From: Streptomyces sp. SID13031
GTDB taxonomy: Bacteria; Actinomycetota; Actinomycetes; Propionibacteriales; Kribbellaceae
Reading direction: 5' to 3'
Length of the DNA: 64,000 nucleotides
Assembly (NCBI RefSeq): GCF_010548305.1
Contig: NZ_JAAGLV010000011.1
Location: forward strand, 62,001-126,000
Positions 36,403 through 43,037 of this stretch are shown here, in pieces. How positions within the stretch are numbered: position 1 is the first letter of the stretch; every line of letters begins with the position of its first letter. The notes beneath the pieces were generated by a model. That model saw nothing but the letters and a program-made list of their open reading frames with translations. It made no database searches and was not told the DNA's origin. Position numbers and translations under genes: made by a program.

Positions 36403-38459
36403 GTCCGTACCTGCGGCTGGCGTCCGGTGATCCGGCTGAGCCGCGGCTGGGTGCGGCGATCGCGATCACCGTGGATGGTCAACCGGCCAAGGCGTTGCCG
36501 GGGCAGAGCGTCGCGGCCGCGCTGATGGCCGATGGTCGCGATTCTTGGCGTACTACGCGTGGCGGCGAGCGGGCGCGTGGCGTGTTCTGCGGGATCGGCG
36601 CCTGCTTCGACTGCCTGGTCGTCGTCAACGGCTTGCCGGACGTACGCGCATGCCAGCGGACTGTCTCCGCCGGCGACTCGATCAGCACGCAACACGGCGC
36701 AGTCCTGCCTCCGACGCGGCCTCCGACGCCGACGCCGACGGCCGGGGGTCATCAGAGCGACTTTGTGCACCACCTGAGCGTTTTGCGGCAGGCCAAACGC
36801 TCAGGTGGTGCACAAGGTGCTCTGGGCAACGGAGTCCGGGTGGTGCCGGTTGTGGTGGTGGGAGCGGGGCCGGCCGGGATGAGTGCTGCGGTGGCGGCGG
36901 CTGATGCCGGTCGGGAGGTGTTGCTGGTTGATGCTGCTGCGAGTGTCGGTGGGCAGTTCAACCGGCAGTTGCCTGCGGAGTTCCGTGCGCGGCGACCGGA
37001 GAAGTTGCAGCACGGCTGGCGGGCGTTCGCGCGACTCCGCGATCGGATCGCCGCTGACCCGATGATCACCCACCTGAGCGACACCAGCGTGTGGGCGGTC
37101 GAACGGCCCACGGACGTGTGCGTCGGACGTACCCGGCTCTGGTTGCAGACTGGTCCGGCCGATGCCGCCGGGCGACAGGTCTCGGCTGTGGAGACTCCCG
37201 CGTTGGTACTAGCGACGGGCGCGTATGACCGAGTGCTGCCGTTCCCTGGCTGGGATCTGCCGGGTGTCTACAGCGCAGGAGCCGCTCAAGCACTGGCGAA
37301 GGGCCAACGAATCGCCGTCGGCAAACGAGTGCTGGTAGCCGGTACCGGCCCTTTCCTGCTCCCCGTCGCCGAGTCCCTGGTAGGCGTCGGCGCCAAGGTG
37401 ATCGCGCTACTGGAAGCCAACCACCCGATAACCGTAGCGAAGGGCTGGCTCTCGGACCCGGTAGCCGCTGCCGGCAAGTTCCTCGAAGGCGCTACCTATG
37501 CGGCTCTACTTGCCCGCCACCGAATCCCCCTGAAACACAGCCGCACAGTCATCGCCGCCCACGGCACCAACCGAGTAGAAGCAGTCACAACCGCCCGCCT
37601 CGACCGCGACTGGAACCCGATCCCCGGCACTGAAGAACGCATCGAGGTAGATGCCGTCTGCCTGGGGTTCGGCTTTACTGCCAACCTCGAGCTCGCAGTC
37701 TCCATTCGCTGTGAGCTGGCCGAAGGCGCGGTAGTAGTGGACGACAACCAGCAGACCACCGCGCCGGGCGTCTGGGCAGCAGGAGAGCTGACAGGCATAG
37801 GTGGAGCTGCTCTGGCAGCGGCCGAGGGACAGGTAGCAGGCGCGGCGGCTGCCTCGGCCTCGTCGCCTTCGGCGACCTCGGGAATGGGTGAGGGAGAAGG
37901 CGCAACCAGGGCGGTTGCGAGTGGGGGCGTATCCAGTGCGGTTGCGAGCAGGGGTGCAGCCAGTGCGGTTGCGACTGGAGGTGTCGCCAGTGCGGTTGCG
38001 GGTGGTGGTGTCGCCAGTGCGGTTGCGACTGGAGGTGTCGCCAGTGCGGTTGCGGGTGGTGGTGTCGCCAGTGCGGTTGCGACTGGAGGTGCCGCCAGAA
38101 CGGTTGCGAGTGGAGGTGTCGCCAGGGCGGTTGCTAAAGGCAAGCGGTTTGCGGTGGCTCTTGCGGCTGCTTATCCCGTGCGGGATGGGTGGCTGGGGTG
38201 GAGTGACTCCGGGACCGTTGTGTGTCGGTGTGAGGAAGTGGAGCGAGGCGCGGTCGAAGAGGCTGTGGGGGTGCGGGAGGTGGAGGGGGCGCGAAGTTTG
38301 AAGCTTGCTTGCCGGGCTGGGTTGGGGATGTGTCAGGGGCGGGTTTGTGGGCGGAATGTCGCCGCGATCAGTGGAGTGAAGCAAGGGGACGGGCGGCCTG
38401 TGGGGCAGCCGGTTCGGTTGGTGGATTTGGCTTCGGCGGAACAACTGGAGGACTTGTGA
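36399..38459 (+). CDS. Fused ferredoxin-FAD oxidoreductase-BFD protein (HcnA-HcnB-like)
   Basis: 686 residues from GTG 36399. Residues about 10-105 form a [2Fe-2S] ferredoxin-like domain with Cys in VFCGIGACFDCLVVV and VRACQRTV. Residues about 150-480 are a pyridine-nucleotide-disulfide-type flavoprotein (VVVVGAGPAGMSAAVAAADA; KRVLVAGTGPFLLPVAESL). The C-terminus is a BFD-like [2Fe-2S] domain (VVCRCEEVERGAV; CRAGLGMCQGRVCG). These modules are usually separate HcnA and HcnB subunits. Two odd linkers occur: a 53-bp palindrome at the ferredoxin-FAD joint and about eight 9-residue repeats (AVATGGVAS type) before the BFD domain. It should carry electrons from the upstream oxidase. Confidence 0.87.
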   Translation: MSPYLRLASGDPAEPRLGAAIAITVDGQPAKALPGQSVAAALMADGRDSWRTTRGGERARGVFCGIGACFDCLVVVNGLPDVRACQRTVSAGDSISTQHGAVLPPTRPPTPTPTAGGHQSDFVHHLSVLRQAKRSGGAQGALGNGVRVVPVVVVGAGPAGMSAAVAAADAGREVLLVDAAASVGGQFNRQLPAEFRARRPEKLQHGWRAFARLRDRIAADPMITHLSDTSVWAVERPTDVCVGRTRLWLQTGPADAAGRQVSAVETPALVLATGAYDRVLPFPGWDLPGVYSAGAAQALAKGQRIAVGKRVLVAGTGPFLLPVAESLVGVGAKVIALLEANHPITVAKGWLSDPVAAAGKFLEGATYAALLARHRIPLKHSRTVIAAHGTNRVEAVTTARLDRDWNPIPGTEERIEVDAVCLGFGFTANLELAVSIRCELAEGAVVVDDNQQTTAPGVWAAGELTGIGGAALAAAEGQVAGAAAASASSPSATSGMGEGEGATRAVASGGVSSAVASRGAASAVATGGVASAVAGGGVASAVATGGVASAVAGGGVASAVATGGAARTVASGGVARAVAKGKRFAVALAAAYPVRDGWLGWSDSGTVVCRCEEVERGAVEEAVGVREVEGARSLKLACRAGLGMCQGRVCGRNVAAISGVKQGDGRPVGQPVRLVDLASAEQLEDL
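36763..36815. repeat. 53-bp perfect palindrome inside the fusion gene
   Basis: Arms of 21 bases (36763-36783 and 36795-36815) are exact complements around an 11-base loop. The arm contains TTGTGCACCACCTGAGCG. It falls in the linker between ferredoxin and FAD domains, encoding FVHHLSVLRQAKRSGGAQ, and keeps the frame open. It looks like a mobile palindromic insertion. Confidence 0.85.
37911..38135 (+). repeat. Tandem array of 27-bp units (about 8.3 copies)
   Basis: Units start every 27 bases from 37911, each beginning GCGGTTGCG (unit 8 begins with A) and encoding 9 residues such as AVATGGVAS. Units 3-4 and 5-6 are identical as 54-base pairs, indicating recent duplication. The array makes a flexible Ala/Gly/Val linker before the BFD domain. 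Such arrays vary in copy number between strains. Confidence 0.93.
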
Positions 38460-39358
38460 GTGAGAAGCTTGATGGTGTGATCGTCGCGACCGCGCTGCCG
38501 TACGCGGTGGATGCGTCGGCGCCGGCGGGGTTGCGGCCGGACTATGAGAAGTACGCCGAGCATTGCCGGTGGCTGATCGAGAACGGGTGTCGTGGGGTTG
38601 GGCCCAACGGGTCGTTGGGGGAGTACTCGTCACTGACCGATGATGAGCGGCGGCAGGTGGCGCGGACCGCGATTGATGCTGTCGGCAACGATGGGATCGT
38701 GGTGGTCGGCGTGCACGGCGCCGGTGCGCACCAGGCGCGGGCTTGGGCTGAGAAGGCGGCGGAGGATGGGGCGGATGGCGTGCTGTGCTTGCCGCCGACC
38801 ATGTATCGCGCTAACCGCGGCGAGGTGATCCACCACTACACCGAGGTCGCCAAGGCCGGGCTGCCGGTGATGGTCTACAACAACCCGCACGACACCAAGG
38901 TCGACCTGACGCCCGATCTGCTCGCCGAGCTGGCGCAGATCGAGAACATCGTGGCGGTGAAGGAGTTCACCGGCGACGTCCGGCGGATCCTCGAGATCCG
39001 CGAGCTGGCGCCGAGCCTGACCGTCGTCGCAGGTGCCGACGACCTCACGCTGGAGGCGCTGCTGATGGGCGCGACCGGCTGGTTCGCCGGGTTCCCCAAT
39101 GTCTTCCCGGCCGAGTCCGTCCGCCTGTACGACCTCGCGCTCGCCGGGGACGTCAAGGCGGCGCGGGAACTGTACGAACCGCTCGTCGCCGCGTTCCGGT
39201 GGGACTCGCGGGTCGAGTTCGTGCAGGCGATCAAGTACGGGATGGACTACGTCGGCCGGTACGGCGGCCCCTGCCGCCCGCCGCGCGGACCGCTCGTACC
39301 CGAGCATCTCGCCCAGTTGGAGCTGGATATGAAGAAGGCAGTGGAGTCGCTGGTATGA
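38456..39358 (+). CDS. DapA-family lyase, probable 1-pyrroline-4-hydroxy-2-carboxylate deaminase
   Basis: 300 residues from GTG 38456 (overlap GTGA with the fusion gene). The class I aldolase-type barrel has GVGPNGSLGEYSSLTDDER, the Tyr of MVYNNPHDTK and the Schiff-base Lys in IVAVKEFTGDVRRI. DapA-like enzymes in hydroxyproline clusters deaminate pyrroline-4-hydroxy-2-carboxylate to 2-oxoglutarate semialdehyde. The neighbours support that over lysine synthesis or N-acetylneuraminate cleavage. The epimerase gene overlaps its end. Confidence 0.85.
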   Translation: MSEKLDGVIVATALPYAVDASAPAGLRPDYEKYAEHCRWLIENGCRGVGPNGSLGEYSSLTDDERRQVARTAIDAVGNDGIVVVGVHGAGAHQARAWAEKAAEDGADGVLCLPPTMYRANRGEVIHHYTEVAKAGLPVMVYNNPHDTKVDLTPDLLAELAQIENIVAVKEFTGDVRRILEIRELAPSLTVVAGADDLTLEALLMGATGWFAGFPNVFPAESVRLYDLALAGDVKAARELYEPLVAAFRWDSRVEFVQAIKYGMDYVGRYGGPCRPPRGPLVPEHLAQLELDMKKAVESLV

Positions 39359-40356
39359 GGTCGATCCGGACCTTGAGCGCGATCGACTCGCACACCGAGG
39401 GGATGCCGACGCGGGTGATCACCGGCGGTGTCGGGGTGATCCCCGGCGCGACGATGGCCGAGCGGCGCGAGTACTTCCTTGCCCACGACGACGACCTGCG
39501 GCTGTTCCTGATGAACGAGCCGCGCGGCCACTCGGCGATGAGCGGCGCGATCCTGCAGCCGCCGACCCGGCCGGACGCGGATTGGGGTGTGCTCTACATC
39601 GAGGTCTCGGGCTGCCTGCCGATGTGCGGCCACGGAACCATCGGCGTCGCGACCGTGCTGGTCGAGTCGGGCATGGTGACGGTGACCGAGCCGCTCACCC
39701 AGGTACGGCTCGACACTCCGGCAGGCCTCGTCGTCGCGGACGTTGCCGTCAGCAACGGTCGGGCCGAGCACGTGACGATTCAGAACGTACCGGCGTACTC
39801 GCACGCCTTGGACGCCACGGTGAAGGTCGACGGGCTCGGGGAGGTGACCTACGACCTGGCGTACGGCGGAAACTTCTACGCGATCCTGCCGTTGGAGCAG
39901 CTCGGGATTCCGTTCGACCGTTCGGAGAAGGACCGGATCCTGCAGGCCGGGCTGGACATCATGGATGCGATCAACGCGACCGACCGGCCGGTGCACCCGC
40001 TCGATCCGTCGATCAACGACTGCAAGCACGTGCAGTTCACCGCGCCCGGCGTCGATGGCGCCCACTCCCGCAACGCGATGGCGATCCACCCAGGCTGGTT
40101 CGACCGCTCACCCTGCGGCACCGGAACCTGTGCACGGATGGCCCAGCTCCACGCCCGCGGCGAGCTTGCCCTGAACCAGGACTTCGTCAACGAGTCCTTC
40201 ATCGGCACCCGCTTCACCGGCCGCCTCCTCGAAGAGACCACCGTTGGCAACCACCCAGGCGTACTACCAACCGTCACCGGCCGAGCCTGGATCACCGGCA
40301 TGGGCCAATACCTCCTCGACCCCACCGACCCCTTTCCCACGGGCTTCGTCCTCTGA
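39355..40356 (+). CDS. Proline racemase family, probable 4-hydroxyproline 2-epimerase
   Basis: 333 residues from ATG 39355 (ATGA overlap). Both catalytic cysteines are present, in LPMCGHGTIG (about residue 90) and SPCGTGTCARM (about 255). That marks a racemase/epimerase and not the trans-3-hydroxyproline dehydratase branch, where the first Cys is Thr. It would turn trans-4-hydroxy-L-proline into cis-4-hydroxy-D-proline for the oxidase at 35245. It ends the four-gene coupled operon; a palindromic element follows. Confidence 0.9.
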   Translation: MRSIRTLSAIDSHTEGMPTRVITGGVGVIPGATMAERREYFLAHDDDLRLFLMNEPRGHSAMSGAILQPPTRPDADWGVLYIEVSGCLPMCGHGTIGVATVLVESGMVTVTEPLTQVRLDTPAGLVVADVAVSNGRAEHVTIQNVPAYSHALDATVKVDGLGEVTYDLAYGGNFYAILPLEQLGIPFDRSEKDRILQAGLDIMDAINATDRPVHPLDPSINDCKHVQFTAPGVDGAHSRNAMAIHPGWFDRSPCGTGTCARMAQLHARGELALNQDFVNESFIGTRFTGRLLEETTVGNHPGVLPTVTGRAWITGMGQYLLDPTDPFPTGFVL

Positions 40357-40366
40357 GGGTCCTGTC

Positions 40367-40460
40367 CCTACCGACAGGACATAGTCCCCGGATGACGGCC
40401 GGCCGCCGCTACCCTGAGCGTGGCGCCCACGTGGACACCGGACTATGTCCTGTCGGTAGG
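40367..40460. repeat. 94-bp palindromic repeat element, copy 2
   Basis: Perfect 21-base inverted arms at 40367-40387 and 40440-40460 (CCGACAGGACATAGTCC type). The left arm also makes a small hairpin with GTCCTGTC at 40359-40366. The core at 40398-40422 matches copy 1 at 22 of 25 positions. It lies in the 204-base convergent gap between the epimerase and pxpC genes, again 3' to both neighbours, so it may act as a two-way terminator. Confidence 0.85.
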
Positions 40461-40560
40461 AACACCCCACCTACCCGAGGCTCCCCGCGCGGGTGCCCCG
40501 GTTGTGGCGACGCACAGGACAGGCGCCGATCTGGCGTACTGGTGGGTGCTCAAAGTGGGG

Positions 40561-41388
40561 CTAGGTGGTGAAGTGGAGGGATTGGCCGGGGCGGAGTTGG
40601 GCGCAGGCGTCCAGGTCGTTGGCGGTCACGTAGGCGATGACGGGGTAGCCGCCGGTCACCGGGTGGTCGGCGAGGAAGAGGACGGGGAGGCCGGACGGCG
40701 GGATCTGCAGGGCGCCAAGGGCCATGCCTTCGCTGGGGAGTTCGCCTAGGTGGACGCGTTCCAGCGGGACGCCCTCGAGTCGTACGCCGATGCGGTTGCT
40801 GTTGCTGCTGACGGTGTAGCTCTGGCCGATCAGCGACTTCTCGGCAAACCAGTCCGCACGCGGCCCAGGAGTCACCCGTACTACGACCTCACCCGCCGCC
40901 GGGTCCGCGACCGGGGCGAAGTCGACGCCCGGCATCGGACCGTGCTCGCGCCCGATGGGCAACGCGTCACCGGCACTCAACACTGCCGGGCCGAGCCCTG
41001 AGAGTAGATCGGTCGACCGCGATCCGAGCACCTCGGGAACCGCAATCCCACCACGTACTGCGACGTACGTCCGCAACCCACTCGTCGGCGCACCGAGCCG
41101 CAGCACCTCGCCGGCGCGGAAGGTGGTCGGCGCATTGAGTGGCGCACCGGGGCAAGGTGCACCGGTGACGGCGATCACCACATCCGCCTCGGCGCGGAGG
41201 CTGAGCCCCCCGAAGGTCGCCTCGATCGCCGCAGCGCCTGGCCTGTTACCCACCAGCCGATTCGCCAACGCGTAGGACCGCTGGTCAGCCGCCCCCGACC
41301 GCGGGACGCCGAGCGCAGCCTGCCCGAGCCGCCCACGATCCTGGACCGTTGCCAACGGCCCCGGATCGACCACCGTCAACCCCGTCAT
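40561..41388 (-). CDS. pxpC: 5-oxoprolinase subunit C (biotin-dependent carboxylase-like domain 2)
   Basis: 275 residues. VVDPGPLATVQDRGRLG at the start and VPRSGAADQRSYALANRLVG, FAEKSLIGQSYTVSSNSNRIGV-type region and FLADHPVTGGYPVIAYV are diagnostic of the PxpC/AHS2 family. With PxpA and PxpB it opens 5-oxo-L-proline to glutamate using ATP. Normally pxpB and pxpC overlap. Here a 268-base insert with a small frame lies between them, and pxpC starts in a TGATG overlap with that frame. Confidence 0.92.
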   Translation of the reverse strand: MTGLTVVDPGPLATVQDRGRLGQAALGVPRSGAADQRSYALANRLVGNRPGAAAIEATFGGLSLRAEADVVIAVTGAPCPGAPLNAPTTFRAGEVLRLGAPTSGLRTYVAVRGGIAVPEVLGSRSTDLLSGLGPAVLSAGDALPIGREHGPMPGVDFAPVADPAAGEVVVRVTPGPRADWFAEKSLIGQSYTVSSNSNRIGVRLEGVPLERVHLGELPSEGMALGALQIPPSGLPVLFLADHPVTGGYPVIAYVTANDLDACAQLRPGQSLHFTT

Positions 41389-41657
41389 CAGCGCCCCCGG
41401 ACGCTCGCCGCTGCGCGGCTCCGCCCCGCTACTGAGAGCCCCCGAGCGTTCGCCGCTGCGCGGCTCCGCCCCGAAGAGGAGGGGAAGGGCGCGCGCCCTG
41501 CTCGCCTTCGCGCCAGATCGGCGCCCGCCGCGACGCCGGCCGTCCCGAGCTCGCCACCGCGGACCGCTCCGACAACATCCCAGCTATCCGTGCCTGCGCC
41601 TCTGCGGACCGCGCCTTCGCGGCCGATCGCGCAGCGGGTTGGCCGCTCTGTGCTCAT
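41388..41657 (-). CDS. 89-codon frame bridging pxpB and pxpC, Arg/Ala-rich, unknown
   Basis: Starts in an ATGA overlap with the pxpB stop and ends in a TGATG overlap with the pxpC start. The product is basic and low in complexity, with a 15-residue repeat (GRSRAAANARGLSVA, then GRSRAAASVRG) matching a 45-bp DNA repeat. No family is recognised. It is probably an insertion kept open because it preserves translational coupling, not a functional enzyme; a real small protein is possible. Confidence 0.45.
   Translation of the reverse strand: MSTERPTRCAIGREGAVRRGAGTDSWDVVGAVRGGELGTAGVAAGADLARRRAGRAPFPSSSGRSRAAANARGLSVAGRSRAAASVRGR
41391..41473 (-). repeat. Two 38-bp direct repeats, 45-bp period, in the pxpB-pxpC insert
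   Basis: Copies at 41391-41428 and 41436-41473 share CGCCGCTGCGCGGCTCCGCC and differ at a few bases; each holds a small hairpin (GCCGCTGCGCGGC). They give the 15-residue repeat of the bridging frame. Confidence 0.85.
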
Positions 41658-42262
41658 CAGCTTGCTGTCTTTACGAAGCGGATGCGGCGGCCGGGGTGGA
41701 AGAGCGCGGCGGGGGTGCGGGGTTGGTCGAAGATCTTGAGGTCTGTGTGGCCGAGTAGTTGCCAGCCGCCGGGGGACTCTCGGGGGTAGACGCCGCTGAA
41801 CTCGCCGGCCAGGGCTACCGCGCCGGTGGGGACTTTGGTGCGGGGGGATTTGCGGCGGGGGATGTCCCAGGAGCCGGTGCCGGTGAGGTAGCCGAAGCCG
41901 GGGGAGAAGCCGCAGAAGGCTACGGTCCAGTCCTCGCTGGTGTGGCGTTTGATGACGTCTTCGATCGAGCAGCCGAGGAGTTCGGCCAGGTCGGGGAGGT
42001 CTTCGCCGTCGTAGGTGACTGGGATTTCGAGGAGGTCGCCGTCTGCGCGGACGCCGTCGGTCGGCTGGACTGAGCGCAATAGACGGGTGAGTGCGTCCAG
42101 GTCGGAGCCGTCGGTGGTGACGAGGACAGTGCGGGCGGCTGGGACGATGTCGATGACGCCGGTGGGGGGTACCGCGGACAGCGCCGCGTAGTACCCGAGG
42201 ACCTCGTCGAGATCCTCGAGCTCCACCAGTACGGCGCGGTCGCCGGCGGGCAGGATGCGCAT
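41657..42262 (-). CDS. pxpB: 5-oxoprolinase subunit B (KipI/AHS1 family)
   Basis: 201 residues from ATG 42262, which overlaps the pxpA stop (ATGA). Family marks are MRILPAGDRAVLVELEDL, IPVTYDGEDLPDLAELLG, VAFCGFSPGFGYLTG and YPRESPGGWQLLGHTD. An upstream extension to 42436 was rejected as it runs through pxpA. It forms the ATP-dependent 5-oxoprolinase with PxpA and PxpC, making glutamate from pyroglutamate in the cytoplasm. Confidence 0.93.
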   Translation of the reverse strand: MRILPAGDRAVLVELEDLDEVLGYYAALSAVPPTGVIDIVPAARTVLVTTDGSDLDALTRLLRSVQPTDGVRADGDLLEIPVTYDGEDLPDLAELLGCSIEDVIKRHTSEDWTVAFCGFSPGFGYLTGTGSWDIPRRKSPRTKVPTGAVALAGEFSGVYPRESPGGWQLLGHTDLKIFDQPRTPAALFHPGRRIRFVKTAS

Positions 42263-43014
42263 CAGCGGCCGAACGGGGTCAGCGTGACCCCCGCCCCCTC
42301 CAGCGCCTTGCGGACCTGTTGCGCGATCTCGACCGCGCCCGGAGTATCGCCGTGCACGCAGATCGAGGCCGGCGTCAGTTGGAGGGACCCTCCTGAGCTG
42401 TCCTCGATGACCCCGCCGGTCGCCATCGCAGTACACCGCGCGGCGATCTCCAAGCCGTCGTGCAGCACCGAGCCGGCTTCACGCCTCGACACCAAGGTGC
42501 CCGCAGGTGTGTAGGCGCGGTCGGCGAAGGCTTCGTGGATGACGGTCAGCCCGGCCTCGGCGGCCAGCCGGAGCCAGGCGGACCCGGGCAGCCCGAGCAC
42601 AGGCAACGACGAGTCGTAGTCGACGATCGCGCCGACTACCGCCGCTGCCTGCTCCTCGTGCGTGCCGATCGTGTTGTAGAGCGCGCCATGGGGTTTCACG
42701 TACCGGACGCGATCGCCCGCGATCCGGGCGAACGCGTCCAGCGCGCCGATCTGGTAGACGACCTCGTCGCGCAGTACGGCGGGTTCGACGTCGAGGAAGC
42801 GGCGGCCGAAGCCGGGCTTGTCGTCGTACCCGACGTGCGCGCCGATCGCGACGCCGCGCTCGACCGCCTGGCCGGTCACCCGGCGCATGATCGACGGGTC
42901 GCCGGCGTGGAAGCCACAGGCGACGTTGGCGCTGGTAACGACGTCGAGCAACGCGGTGTCGTCGCCCATCGTCCACGAGCCGAAGCCCTCACCAAGATCG
43001 GCATTGAGGTCCAT
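42262..43014 (-). CDS. pxpA: 5-oxoprolinase subunit A (LamB/YcsF family)
   Basis: 250 residues from ATG 43014. MDLNADLGEGFGSW at the start is diagnostic, with NVACGFHAGDPSIM, IGAHVGYDDKPGFGRR and YVKPHGALYNTIGTHEE carrying the conserved His and Asp residues of the barrel. The longer frame upstream (to 43170) enters the transporter gene and was not used. It follows the Nramp-like gene by 23 bases and is the first of the three pxp subunits. Confidence 0.94.
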   Translation of the reverse strand: MDLNADLGEGFGSWTMGDDTALLDVVTSANVACGFHAGDPSIMRRVTGQAVERGVAIGAHVGYDDKPGFGRRFLDVEPAVLRDEVVYQIGALDAFARIAGDRVRYVKPHGALYNTIGTHEEQAAAVVGAIVDYDSSLPVLGLPGSAWLRLAAEAGLTVIHEAFADRAYTPAGTLVSRREAGSVLHDGLEIAARCTAMATGGVIEDSSGGSLQLTPASICVHGDTPGAVEIAQQVRKALEGAGVTLTPFGR

Positions 43015-43037
43015 CAGGTGCCTCCTAAACTGAAGAG

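Noticed and set aside
36763-36815. Palindrome as a transcription terminator
   Set aside because: It lies inside an intact coding region with essential domains downstream and no U-tract.
37911-38135. Tandem array as a possible CRISPR
   Set aside because: Units are directly adjacent with no unique spacers, lie inside an open gene and encode a regular peptide; no cas genes are present.
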